Origin: Lachnospiraceae bacterium
GTDB taxonomy: Bacteria > Bacillota > Clostridia > Lachnospirales > Lachnospiraceae
DNA length: 64,000 nt
Direction: 5' to 3'
NCBI GenBank assembly: GCA_015056865.1
Contig: SVFM01000006.1
Location: 42,364 to 106,363 of the forward strand
The notes beneath the pieces are model-generated. The model made no database searches. It saw only the letters and a program-made list of their open reading frames with translations, and was not told the DNA's origin. Each line of letters opens with the position of its first letter. Position 1 is the stretch's first letter. A program made the translations under genes and the position numbers. Shown piece by piece: positions 44,558 to 52,048 of this stretch.

Positions 44558-44586
44558 AAACAGGCTAGTACTCCAACCTGCTTTTT
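44558..44586 (-). terminator. Intrinsic terminator of the Spo0A-like gene
   Basis: Minus strand AAAAAGCAGG, a 12-base loop, then CCTGTTTTTTT: a 6-7 bp stem followed by a T-run, 34 bases after the stop of the gene at 44620-45024. It insulates that gene from locus A. Confidence 0.7.
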
Positions 44587-44619
44587 AAGTATCTACAACT
44601 ATAAATTTTCGTATGTACA

Positions 44620-45024
44620 TTACATTGTCCGCACATCAAGCCGGATCTTGTCTGCTATTCTTGCAATGTACTCACTGTTGGTAGGCCTATTATTACCTGT
44701 CTCTATACTATAACCAAACAATTCACGAAAAGTATCTGCATTTCCCCTCTGCCAGGATACCTCTATTGCATTGCGAATTGCTCGTTCTACTTTCTGATCC
44801 GTGGTTCTAAAGTGTCGGGCGATAACTGGATATAACAACTTAGTCACACTGCTTACCACTTCCATATCTCTGCCTGATAATAGAATGGCATCCCTTAAAT
44901 AGTGGTAACCCTTCAAGTGTGCCGGTACGCCGATGTCCAACATAATCCTAGTAATATACCTCTCCAACTCGATGTCAGTAACTTTAGCAATATCCAAAAA
45001 ATCCCCCTTCTTGATGTCGAGCAT
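44620..45024 (-). CDS. Stand-alone Spo0A C-terminal (DNA-binding) domain protein
   Basis: 134 aa. It matches the effector domain of Spo0A almost end to end: IMLDIGVPAHLKGYHYLRDA (28-47), LYPVIARHFRTT, KVERAIRNAIEVSWQRGN (78-95) and RPTNSEYIARIADKIRL (113-129). Spo0A itself is about 260 aa with an N-terminal phosphoacceptor receiver; that half is absent, so DNA binding would not be gated by phosphorylation. ATG 45024 has only a weak ribosome binding site; a TTG nine codons in has a strong GGGGG upstream and is an alternative start. It sits just upstream of locus A and is a plausible regulator of it, with targets near the 0A-box type TGTCGAA. Two repeats lie in its own upstream region (45030-45069). 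Confidence 0.85.
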   Translation of the reverse strand: MLDIKKGDFLDIAKVTDIELERYITRIMLDIGVPAHLKGYHYLRDAILLSGRDMEVVSSVTKLLYPVIARHFRTTDQKVERAIRNAIEVSWQRGNADTFRELFGYSIETGNNRPTNSEYIARIADKIRLDVRTM

Positions 45025-45029
45025 TGCTC

Positions 45030-45069
45030 ATTCTCGCGATGTCTCATTTATTTTATCATATTCTCGCGA
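45030..45069. repeat. Direct repeats ATTCTCGCGA, 30-base period
   Basis: ATTCTCGCGA occurs at 45030-45039 and 45060-45069, exactly 30 bases apart (about three helical turns), each containing the palindrome TCGCGA. The minus-strand hexamer TAAAAT lies between the copies. The placement directly before the Spo0A-like gene fits a cooperative operator. Confidence 0.6.
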
Positions 45070-45143
45070 CCATGAAAAGCATTTTTAACCGCACGTATCG
45101 ACATATATTCGCTCATTTCTATTAGATATTACCGCATTTTTTT

Positions 45144-46073
45144 CTATACTTCTTCCCTTATCAAATAGATGGGACGTTTTTTTACCTCCATATAGGTTTT
45201 CGCCAAATATTGACCAACTATTCCAATACAAAACAGCTGCACACCACTGATCATAGATATAATGCACACCAGGGACGGCCATCCTGAAACAGGGTCGCCA
45301 AACAGCACTGTCCGAACAATAATAAACACCACCAAAAACAGGGAGATCACACAAAACAGAATTCCCACCACTGCGGCTATGGAAAGAGGCATGGTAGAAA
45401 AGGCAGTAATCCCGTCAATGGAATACAACAGCAGTTTCCAGAAATTCCATTTGGTCTCTCCCTTTCTCCTTTCAATATTTTCATACTCCAACCACTTGGT
45501 CTCAAACCCTACCCAGCCAAAGATGCCTTTGGTAAAACGATTATATTCCTCCATGGACAAAATGGCATCCACCACCTGTCTGGTCATCAAGCGGTAATCC
45601 CTGGCACCATCCATAATCTCTGTCTTGGATATTTTTTTCATAAGCTTATAAAACCTACGGGCAAAAAAGGAGCGTATGGGTGGCTCTCCCTTGCGGCTCA
45701 CCCGGCGGGTTGCAACGCAGTCAAAACCTTCTTCCAGACTGGAAAACATCTCAGGAAGCAGTGACGGCGGATCTTGCAGATCTGCATCCATGATCACCAC
45801 GTAATCCCCCTTACTCTTTTGCAAACCGGCATACATAGCCGCCTCCTTGCCAAAATTTCTGGAAAAAGAGATCAGATGTACCCGTTCATCCCTTTCATGA
45901 AGTCTTTTTACTTCCTTCACCGTGTCATCCTTCGATCCATCATTCACATAGAGAATTTCAAAGTCAATCTCCTTCTTCTCAAAATAATCTCTATTTTTGA
46001 TAAATTCCGTATAAAAATCTTCTACATTTTCCTGCTCGTTATAACAGGGAACCACCACACTCAGCAAACTCAT
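45144..46073 (-). CDS. GtrB/DPM1-like polyprenyl-phosphate glycosyltransferase
   Basis: 309 aa from ATG 46073, preceded by GGAGAAG; the upstream in-frame extension is unlikely. GT2 domain: SVVVPCYNEQENVEDFY, YVNDGSKDDT, the metal site MDADLQDPP (about 92-100) and the long SFSRNFGKEAAMYAG motif shared with GtrB and dolichol-phosphate mannosyl transferases. Two C-terminal membrane helices (IAAVVGILFCVISLFLVVF and VQLFCIGIVGQYLAKTY). It transfers glucose or a similar sugar to undecaprenyl phosphate on the inner face for later glycan decoration outside. Monocistronic or with the Spo0A-like gene, 119 bases downstream. Confidence 0.87.
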   Translation of the reverse strand: MSLLSVVVPCYNEQENVEDFYTEFIKNRDYFEKKEIDFEILYVNDGSKDDTVKEVKRLHERDERVHLISFSRNFGKEAAMYAGLQKSKGDYVVIMDADLQDPPSLLPEMFSSLEEGFDCVATRRVSRKGEPPIRSFFARRFYKLMKKISKTEIMDGARDYRLMTRQVVDAILSMEEYNRFTKGIFGWVGFETKWLEYENIERRKGETKWNFWKLLLYSIDGITAFSTMPLSIAAVVGILFCVISLFLVVFIIVRTVLFGDPVSGWPSLVCIISMISGVQLFCIGIVGQYLAKTYMEVKKRPIYLIREEV

Positions 46074-46159
46074 AACATCTTCTCCAATGATTCTGAATAT
46101 TATTTCCAGCTTATAACTAGAATAACAGATACCACCAGCCCTGTCCATCAAAAGATTTC

Positions 46160-46188
46160 TTGAACGTACACCAAAATGGTATTATAAT
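46160..46188 (+). promoter_or_regulatory. Sigma-A promoter of the YuiD-like gene
   Basis: TTGAAC (46160-46165), 17-base spacer, TATAAT (46183-46188), followed 38 bases later by the ATG of the gene at 46227; GAGG is the ribosome binding site. Confidence 0.8.
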
Positions 46189-46226
46189 AATATGCATGTC
46201 AATATAATTATCACGAGGATACCTTT

Positions 46227-46679
46227 ATGGATTTTATAAGCGAACTGTTTCACAACCAAATCCTTATCTCCGCCATTACTGCCTGGCTTACCGCACAGGT
46301 ATTAAAGACTTTGATCCATATGTGGCTGACCAGGTCCTTTACCCCCGAACGCATGGTAGGAAGCGGCGGCATGCCCAGCTCCCACTCTGCCACCGTCTGC
46401 GGCCTTGCCACTGCAACATGGCTGATATCAGGCCCGGGCAGTTTTGAATTTGCGATATCCGTAATTTTTGCCATCGTGGTAATGCACGATGCCATCGGTG
46501 TCCGCAGAGAAACCGGTATACAGGCTAAGGTACTGAACCAAATGATCACACTTTTTGAAGATATGGGCAGCGATATGAGCGCCCAGGATAAATTAAAAGA
46601 ATTTGTGGGACATACCCCTCTACAGGTACTGATAGGTGCCCTGCTTGGCATCGGAGTGGCTCTGGCAATCTGCCTGTAA
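46227..46679 (+). CDS. YuiD/DUF212-like divergent PAP2 family membrane protein
   Basis: 150 aa, four to five membrane segments. GSGGMPSSHSATVCGLATA (46-64) is the PAP2 phosphatase-like active-site motif, and AIVVMHDAIGVRRETGIQA carries the second conserved set (HDA-x2-VR). The family resembles acid phosphatase/vanadium haloperoxidase and may dephosphorylate a polyprenyl-pyrophosphate, but no activity is established for the bacterial members. With the polysaccharide loci nearby, recycling of the lipid carrier would make sense (inference). The gene ends 3 bases before the long hairpin element 2. Confidence 0.85.
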   Translation: MDFISELFHNQILISAITAWLTAQVLKTLIHMWLTRSFTPERMVGSGGMPSSHSATVCGLATATWLISGPGSFEFAISVIFAIVVMHDAIGVRRETGIQAKVLNQMITLFEDMGSDMSAQDKLKEFVGHTPLQVLIGALLGIGVALAICL

Positions 46680-46682
46680 GGC

Positions 46683-46922
46683 TTTTGATGCAGGTAAGAA
46701 AGACCGTGGCGAAGCCGGATCCATCTTTTGCATGCGGCCAGGTCTGCGCCTCATGACGGACCCTTGAAAGACGTTGGCGCTTGGCGATGTCAGCCTTTAG
46801 CTCGAGCCTAGCGTCCACTACGTTCTTTCACAGAGCGGGAGCGTGTCCAAATGAGGCGCAGACCTGGCCGCCTGCAAAAGATGGATCCGGCTTCGCCACG
46901 GTCTTTTTACGCTACATCAAAA
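46683..46922. repeat. Long palindrome element 2 (hairpin with conserved apical core)
   Basis: This occupies most of the 313-base gene-free gap 46680-46992. Left arm 46683-46754 pairs with right arm 46851-46922 over 72 positions with only a handful of mismatches, all in two small patches (outer TTTTGATG/CATCAAAA is perfect, as is a 33-bp block and a 21-bp block). The 96-nt centre has CCCTTGAAAGACGT (46761-46774) pairing with ACGTTCTTTCA (46820-46830), GGAC with GTCC, and a variable tip. The core matches element 1 (7486-7689, opposite strand), while the arms do not. The right arm ends in GGTCTTTTT, so the element could also terminate transcription from the gene at 46227. Confidence 0.88.
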
Positions 46923-46992
46923 AAATCATGATGACGAGCATAGCATTATATGTTATACTATTAATAATTGCAAATGAAAGCGAGGATAACTC

Positions 46993-48180
46993 ATGAAAAA
47001 AATTAAATTATTCCTGGCCTTTGCCCTTTCAGCGGTAATGCTCCTGAGCGGATGTGGCCAGGGGGATTTTGGCGAAGTATTGAGTCCCGAAGACTTTGTA
47101 CAGCCTTCCTCTTCCGTTACCCCCTCTTCCAGCGAGCCGGAGTCTTCTGTAGAACCTTCTGTAGAACCTTCACAGGAACCTGATGAGCCGGCGGACCTGC
47201 CCCCCGAGGAGGGTATGGTACAGAGCTCTCTGACCGGTCTTTGGGTGGACGAAGAAGTAGCAGCTTCCCGGCCAATTGCCGTCATGTTTCCTACTGACAA
47301 AGGTTCTCAACCCCAATATGGTATTGGGCTGGCGGGTGTCTTGTATGAGTGCATGGAGGAAGGCAACATTTCCAGACAAATGGGCATCATAGAAGATTGG
47401 CAGGAATTGGAAAAGATCGGAAATATTCGAAGTGGACGCGATTATTACGGCTACTGGTCCATGGAATGGGATGCATACTTTGTATGTTGGGGCGGCCCTT
47501 TTTATCTGGTAACCATGACATCTCGCCCTGAGTTTGAATATTTGGCTGCTGTACGTATTGGTGTAAATGACTTAAATTCCCCCGCATTGGGTGCCGGAGC
47601 TTTTTGGCGTCCTAAGGGTGAAAAAGCTACCATCCACAATGGTTTTACCGACGGCGAAAGCTTAAGCAGATATATCAAAAGTCTGGGATATGATAAAGAG
47701 CACAGAGAAGAATACTGGGATCCAAATCACTTCCAGTTTGCTTCTGTATCCAACCCTAACACCTTGGCAGACGCCACTGATTCCTTTGATGCCACCGAAA
47801 TCGACCTGGACGAGATTTTCCCCTTCACTTCTTCTTACCTGGAGTACAACGAGGAAGATGGCCTGTACTACAAATATCTGCACGGCAACAAACAGATTGA
47901 TGTGCTTACTGACGAGCAGCTTACTTTTACAAACGTAATTGTACAGAACACTGACTGGGAATATCAGATTGATGGTAAATATCTGAAATTTAACTGTGTA
48001 GACGATACACAAGACGGTTACTATTTTACAAACGGAAAAGGCATTCATATTACCTGGAAAAAGGAAAGTGATTACGCACCTACCAGATATTATGATGACG
48101 CCGGAAACGAAATCAAATTGAATCCCGGCAAAACTTATATCGCTGTTGCCCAGAAAGGCAGAGACGTATCTTACAATTAA
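46993..48180 (+). CDS. DUF3048-type lipoprotein (YerB-like)
   Basis: 395 aa surface lipoprotein. A signal sequence with lipobox LLSGC places the lipidated Cys at 21. A Ser/Pro/Glu-rich linker (about 30-75, with two copies of SSVEPSVEPSQEP-like text) leads to the globular DUF3048 domain from about 85 (RPIAVMFPTDK, QYGIGLAGVLYECMEEG, RSGRDYYGYWSMEWDAY). The molecular role of DUF3048 is unknown; B. subtilis YerB is a homologue. A GCGAGGA motif precedes the ATG, with an extended -10 TGTTATACT further upstream just after the palindrome. Followed by a bidirectional terminator. Confidence 0.87.
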   Translation: MKKIKLFLAFALSAVMLLSGCGQGDFGEVLSPEDFVQPSSSVTPSSSEPESSVEPSVEPSQEPDEPADLPPEEGMVQSSLTGLWVDEEVAASRPIAVMFPTDKGSQPQYGIGLAGVLYECMEEGNISRQMGIIEDWQELEKIGNIRSGRDYYGYWSMEWDAYFVCWGGPFYLVTMTSRPEFEYLAAVRIGVNDLNSPALGAGAFWRPKGEKATIHNGFTDGESLSRYIKSLGYDKEHREEYWDPNHFQFASVSNPNTLADATDSFDATEIDLDEIFPFTSSYLEYNEEDGLYYKYLHGNKQIDVLTDEQLTFTNVIVQNTDWEYQIDGKYLKFNCVDDTQDGYYFTNGKGIHITWKKESDYAPTRYYDDAGNEIKLNPGKTYIAVAQKGRDVSYN

Positions 48181-48186
48181 AGATCT

Positions 48187-48218
48187 AAAAAGGCAGGCTC
48201 AATGCAACCTGCCTTTTT
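48187..48218. terminator. Bidirectional intrinsic terminator
   Basis: Perfect 11-bp stem AAAAAGGCAGG (48187-48197) / CCTGCCTTTTT (48208-48218) between the convergent lipoprotein and HPr genes. Confidence 0.9.
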
Positions 48219-48225
48219 ATTATGT

Positions 48226-48489
48226 TTATTCACCAAGCCCGCTTTCAACCAACTTCACCAAAGCACATAGCGCTTCTGTCTCGTCGATCCCTTCACAGGT
48301 AAACTCGATCTCATCTCCGCATTTTACACATGCGCCAAGGACGCTGAGCACACTTTTCGCATTTGCTGTATTATCTTTGAAAGAAAAGGTGATGAGCGAT
48401 TTATATTTCATTGCCTCCTTACACAAAAGACCGGCCGGTCTTAAATGTAAACCGGTTAGATTTTTTACGACCACCTTTTGACATACCAT
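48226..48489 (-). CDS. ptsH: HPr phosphocarrier protein
   Basis: 87 aa from ATG 48489, chosen because GGAGG lies 8 bases upstream. The PTS phosphorylation site His15 is in LTGLHLRPAG, and the regulatory site Ser46 is in NAKSVLSVLG; both fall at the textbook positions with this start. HPr carries phosphate from enzyme I to PTS sugar permeases and, when Ser46 is phosphorylated, acts in catabolite control with CcpA. No enzyme I gene is adjacent: the gene is 32 bases downstream of glmM at the end of the cdaA operon, an unusual place. Cys3, Cys23, Cys54 and Cys57 are more cysteines than usual. Confidence 0.93.
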   Translation of the reverse strand: MVCQKVVVKNLTGLHLRPAGLLCKEAMKYKSLITFSFKDNTANAKSVLSVLGACVKCGDEIEFTCEGIDETEALCALVKLVESGLGE

Positions 48490-48521
48490 AATACTTTCCT
48501 CCAATTCACCCTATTACAACA

Positions 48522-49871
48522 TCAGAACATAATATCCTGAATCAGGGAAGCAAGCTTCTCCGCCTCATCCTGAATCTGCGCTTGGTCTTTTCCTTCGATC
48601 ATAACCCTTACCAAGGGCTCTGTGCCGGAAGGACGGATCAGCACTCTGCCCTCCCCTGCAAATTTCTTTGTAAGCTCTTCAATTGCAGCTGCAATTTCAG
48701 GGTATTCCATATATCGGTCCTTTTTGTGATTAGCAACCTTTGCATTTACCAAAGCCTGAGGTAAAACCTGCATAATCTGTGACAATTCCGACAGTTTTTG
48801 CTTTGTATCTACGATAACCTGCAGCAAATGAAGTGCACTGAGCAACCCATCTCCTGTAGTATTTTCATCCAAAAAGATCACATGTCCGGATTGTTCGCCT
48901 CCCAAGCTGGCTCCAATTTCACGCATACGCTCCAACACATAGCGATCTCCCACCTTCGTCTGTTCAGCCTTGATATCATGTTTCTCAGCCATCAGAAAGA
49001 ATCCCAGATTACTCATTACCGTGGCAACGATCACATTACCCTTGAGCTTGCCATTCTTCTTCATGTGGTTTCCCACGATTGCCATGATCTGGTCTCCGTC
49101 CACCATCTGACCATTTTCATCCACCGCCAGAAGGCGATCTGCATCTCCGTCAAAGGCTAAGCCCACATCAGCCTTTTCAAACACCACCCGGGCTTGCAGT
49201 TCTTCCATATGTGTAGAACCACAGTTTGCATTGATATTGGTCCCATCAGGATTATTGTGGATAGCAACTACATCTGCTCCAAGCTCCCTCAACGCCTCTA
49301 CTGAAGTGTAGTAGGAAGCCCCCTCGGCACAGTCTACTACAATACGCATTCCGGTCAGATCCACATTCACCGCCTGCATTACATGATTGATATACTCTTC
49401 CTTTGCATCTGTGCGGTATTTTATTTTTCCGATCCCTGTTCCCGTAGGGAATTTAACCCCCTGCATCTGGGTCTTGATCAGTGCCTCAATCTCATCCTCC
49501 AATTCATCCGGCAGCTTATAGCCGTTTCCATCAAAAAATTTGATTCCGTTAAACTCCACAGGATTGTGGGAAGCTGATATCACCACGCCTGCATCCACTT
49601 TGTACTTTTGTGTCAGATAAGCCACTGCCGGTGTGGGAAGTACTCCCACAAAAATACAGTTGGCTCCTACCGAACACGCCCCGGCCATCAAGGCATTTGC
49701 CAGCATATCTCCGGAAATACGGGTATCACAACCAACCATGATCGTAGGTTTGTGTGCCTTCTCTTTTGTCAAAACATGTGCGCCCGCCTGCCCAAGCTGC
49801 ATTGCAAGCAACGGCGTAAGTTCCTCGTTCGCAAGTCCTCTCACACCATCCGTTCCAAATAATCTCGCCAT
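48522..49871 (-). CDS. glmM: Phosphoglucosamine mutase
   Basis: 449 aa from ATG 49871 (protein begins MARLFGTDGVRG, the universal GlmM start; AAGGAG 9 bases upstream). Catalytic phosphoserine Ser101 in ISASHNPVEFNG, metal site DGDADR at about 240-245, sugar-binding GGEQSGH at about 325 and the C-terminal RPSGTEPLVRV phosphate loop are all present. It interconverts glucosamine-6- and -1-phosphate for UDP-GlcNAc, the precursor of peptidoglycan and of the amino sugars made by the polysaccharide loci. In the conserved cdaA-cdaR-glmM order, where GlmM is known in some Firmicutes to inhibit CdaA. Confidence 0.96.
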   Translation of the reverse strand: MARLFGTDGVRGLANEELTPLLAMQLGQAGAHVLTKEKAHKPTIMVGCDTRISGDMLANALMAGACSVGANCIFVGVLPTPAVAYLTQKYKVDAGVVISASHNPVEFNGIKFFDGNGYKLPDELEDEIEALIKTQMQGVKFPTGTGIGKIKYRTDAKEEYINHVMQAVNVDLTGMRIVVDCAEGASYYTSVEALRELGADVVAIHNNPDGTNINANCGSTHMEELQARVVFEKADVGLAFDGDADRLLAVDENGQMVDGDQIMAIVGNHMKKNGKLKGNVIVATVMSNLGFFLMAEKHDIKAEQTKVGDRYVLERMREIGASLGGEQSGHVIFLDENTTGDGLLSALHLLQVIVDTKQKLSELSQIMQVLPQALVNAKVANHKKDRYMEYPEIAAAIEELTKKFAGEGRVLIRPSGTEPLVRVMIEGKDQAQIQDEAEKLASLIQDIMF

Positions 49872-49888
49872 TCTTTTATGCTCCTTCA

Positions 49889-51172
49889 TTATGGTTCTAG
49901 TTCTTCTTTTCTGATTATTACATTAGCCACCAGCTCTTCTCTCTGTTCAACACCCTCTGCAAAAGAGAATTCTACTGTTGTTTCATACGTGCCGGGTTTC
50001 AGCACATCTACGTTCAGCTGCTGCATCAGTTCATCGATTCGTACATACCCATGTACCTGTTCTTGCTGTACCCTATTCAAGTCTGACCGTAAGCCATAAA
50101 CCTCAACTGAGTATTCCAAAATCTCCTCCGGGAATGCACCTGCAAGGCCTTCCGGTAATCCACTAAAATGAATATTGCCAACAGGGATCTGCAATATCTT
50201 TCTGGCTTCTTTTTCAATGGGCAGTGTAACGATCGCCCTGCGTTCATACTCATCCGTCAGGACAATGCCTTCCGGCAAATAATCCTGCAAATAAATATAC
50301 TTCGTCAGGTTTTCGTCCATTCCTGTGATATCAAGGTCAGTCTCTGTCACAACAATACGCTTCACATCAGCCAGTGCAGAACTGTAACCGGCAATCACAA
50401 CTTCCTGAGTATCCGCCAACACTTCTCCTGTCCACAAATATCCTTCCGCAGGTTCTCCCATAGTATTATATTCTACGGGTACCGTCTTAGTTGCCAGAAT
50501 AGGCACCGTCACCTTTACTGAATTGGTATTCATGGTCAGAGATTTTTGTGAAACTTCTTTTCCATTTTCATCCAGCAGAACTACATCCGCATAGGTGGAG
50601 ATATCACTGGTAGAATCGCTGATATCCACCTGCAAATTTGCACTGGAAATCCTGCTTACCACGGACTCCGGTCCGGAAATCTCAAGCCGGTTCTGGTCCA
50701 TGGAAACATCTCCTATAATGTAATTTTCTGCAGGTGTCCCCTCCGTAAGCACTGTCAGTGTGAGCCTCTTGGTCCGACGATCCTCTATATTCAGCTTCAC
50801 CATACTACTGCTGCCGCTGATACTTCGAATCTCGTTGTTCCCTCTGGTAGAAGAGAACTCTATTTCTATGGTCTCATTCACTGTCACGTTTGCAAAGTCT
50901 GCTTCCGCCACGATATCACTGTTGTTTAAGGACTCCAGCAATGTCCTTGGGGCTTCCACAGTTACGCTTCTAACCACAGCACTATTGTCCAAAATCTCAT
51001 ATACCCGGTTGGCATCCGTGATCAAATTGGTATTCAGCAAATTTACCTTGATATTGGAGAAATTCTTTTCATCCACAGGATCCTCCACATTGATCACAAC
51101 CAGCCACAAAGTAAAAGCAATCAGCAACGAGAGGATCTTCAGCAATATGTTATGTCGCAGTTTCTTTTTCAT
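49889..51172 (-). CDS. cdaR: CdaA regulator, YbbR-domain protein
   Basis: 427 aa. One N-terminal membrane helix (LLKILSLLIAFTLWLVVINVEDP, about 10-32) and then about four YbbR repeats outside the cell, rich in beta structure (for example VPILATKTVPVEYNTMGEPAEGY). CdaR binds and modulates the membrane diadenylate cyclase CdaA in Firmicutes. The start overlaps the cdaA stop by 23 bases, so the two are translationally coupled, and the stop overlaps the region of the glmM ribosome binding site. Length is typical for four repeats. Confidence 0.92.
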   Translation of the reverse strand: MKKKLRHNILLKILSLLIAFTLWLVVINVEDPVDEKNFSNIKVNLLNTNLITDANRVYEILDNSAVVRSVTVEAPRTLLESLNNSDIVAEADFANVTVNETIEIEFSSTRGNNEIRSISGSSSMVKLNIEDRRTKRLTLTVLTEGTPAENYIIGDVSMDQNRLEISGPESVVSRISSANLQVDISDSTSDISTYADVVLLDENGKEVSQKSLTMNTNSVKVTVPILATKTVPVEYNTMGEPAEGYLWTGEVLADTQEVVIAGYSSALADVKRIVVTETDLDITGMDENLTKYIYLQDYLPEGIVLTDEYERRAIVTLPIEKEARKILQIPVGNIHFSGLPEGLAGAFPEEILEYSVEVYGLRSDLNRVQQEQVHGYVRIDELMQQLNVDVLKPGTYETTVEFSFAEGVEQREELVANVIIRKEELEP

Positions 51173-52028
51173 TCTTGCTACGTCCTCCCCATCTCTTTAT
51201 TTTTTTGTTTTCCTCTTCTCCCTTATTCTGGATCACACAGAGCTGCTCCTTCAGACGTTCTGCATTTACCCCACGCTCCAGGCCGCCTTTGTAAGCAATG
51301 CTGATTTTACCGGTCTCCTCGGATACAATAATGGTCATTGCATCTGTCATCTCAGTGACACCCAGGCCGGCACGATGTCTCGTTCCCAGCCCTTTATCCA
51401 GATTCATATTATCAGACAGAGGCAGATAACAGGTAGCACAGGTTACCCTGTCTCCCTTTACAATAACCGCACCGTCATGAAGGGGCGTATTATGTTCAAA
51501 TATATTGATCAGCAGCTGGCTGGTAACAATACCATCCACCTCTATACCGGTTCTCTCAAAGTCCCCCAGAGGCTGCTTTTGCTGTACTACGATCAAAGCG
51601 CCGGTTTTGGCTCTGCTCATCTCCACACATGCTTTTACGATCTCATTGATAGTACGATCCGAAAACAAACCCTGCTCCTTTTTGGAAGTATCCAAAGGCA
51701 ACACCGAATTGATCAGGTTCTTGTTTCCAAGATCCTCCAATGCTTTGCGGAGTTCGGGTTGCAACACTATAATAAGTGCTGTCACTGCAAAAGTCAGAAC
51801 ATTGCTGGCTATCCACAAAATCGTATTCATGCGGAAATATGCCGCAACCAACAAAAAGGCGCAAATCACAAGAAGGCCCTTAAGCAACGCCCAGGCCCTG
51901 GTATTCTTAATCCATGTTAAGATATGATATATCAAGAAGGAAATGATGAGTATTTCAATAACATCCGTCAAATCCATGCTCGGCATACGCATATCTAAGT
52001 TTTTTACAAAGGATAGAATGTCTTGCAT
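51150..52028 (-). CDS. cdaA: Diadenylate cyclase (c-di-AMP synthase)
   Basis: 292 aa. Three N-terminal membrane helices (about 20-90) precede the DisA_N cyclase domain. The nucleotide-binding motifs DGA (185-187 in HDGAVIV) and RHR (217-219 in GTRHRAGLG) are intact, so the enzyme should convert two ATP to cyclic di-AMP. The C-terminal tail is charged and slightly longer than in B. subtilis CdaA (about 270 aa). It is followed by cdaR and glmM in the conserved order. c-di-AMP controls K+ and osmotic homeostasis and cell-wall integrity. AAGAAGG precedes the ATG. Confidence 0.95.
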   Translation of the reverse strand: MQDILSFVKNLDMRMPSMDLTDVIEILIISFLIYHILTWIKNTRAWALLKGLLVICAFLLVAAYFRMNTILWIASNVLTFAVTALIIVLQPELRKALEDLGNKNLINSVLPLDTSKKEQGLFSDRTINEIVKACVEMSRAKTGALIVVQQKQPLGDFERTGIEVDGIVTSQLLINIFEHNTPLHDGAVIVKGDRVTCATCYLPLSDNMNLDKGLGTRHRAGLGVTEMTDAMTIIVSEETGKISIAYKGGLERGVNAERLKEQLCVIQNKGEEENKKIKRWGGRSKNEKETAT

Positions 52029-52048
52029 AGTATTACCTTCTTATGGGA

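Noticed and set aside
47100..47215. Repeated Ser/Pro/Glu codons in the lipoprotein gene as a DNA repeat array
   Set aside because: This is a low-complexity linker within an open frame after the lipobox, normal for surface lipoproteins.
50760..51920. Plus-strand open frame opposite cdaR/cdaA
   Set aside because: Low-complexity Ser/Leu/Phe-rich translation, no ribosome binding site, and overlaps two strongly supported genes.
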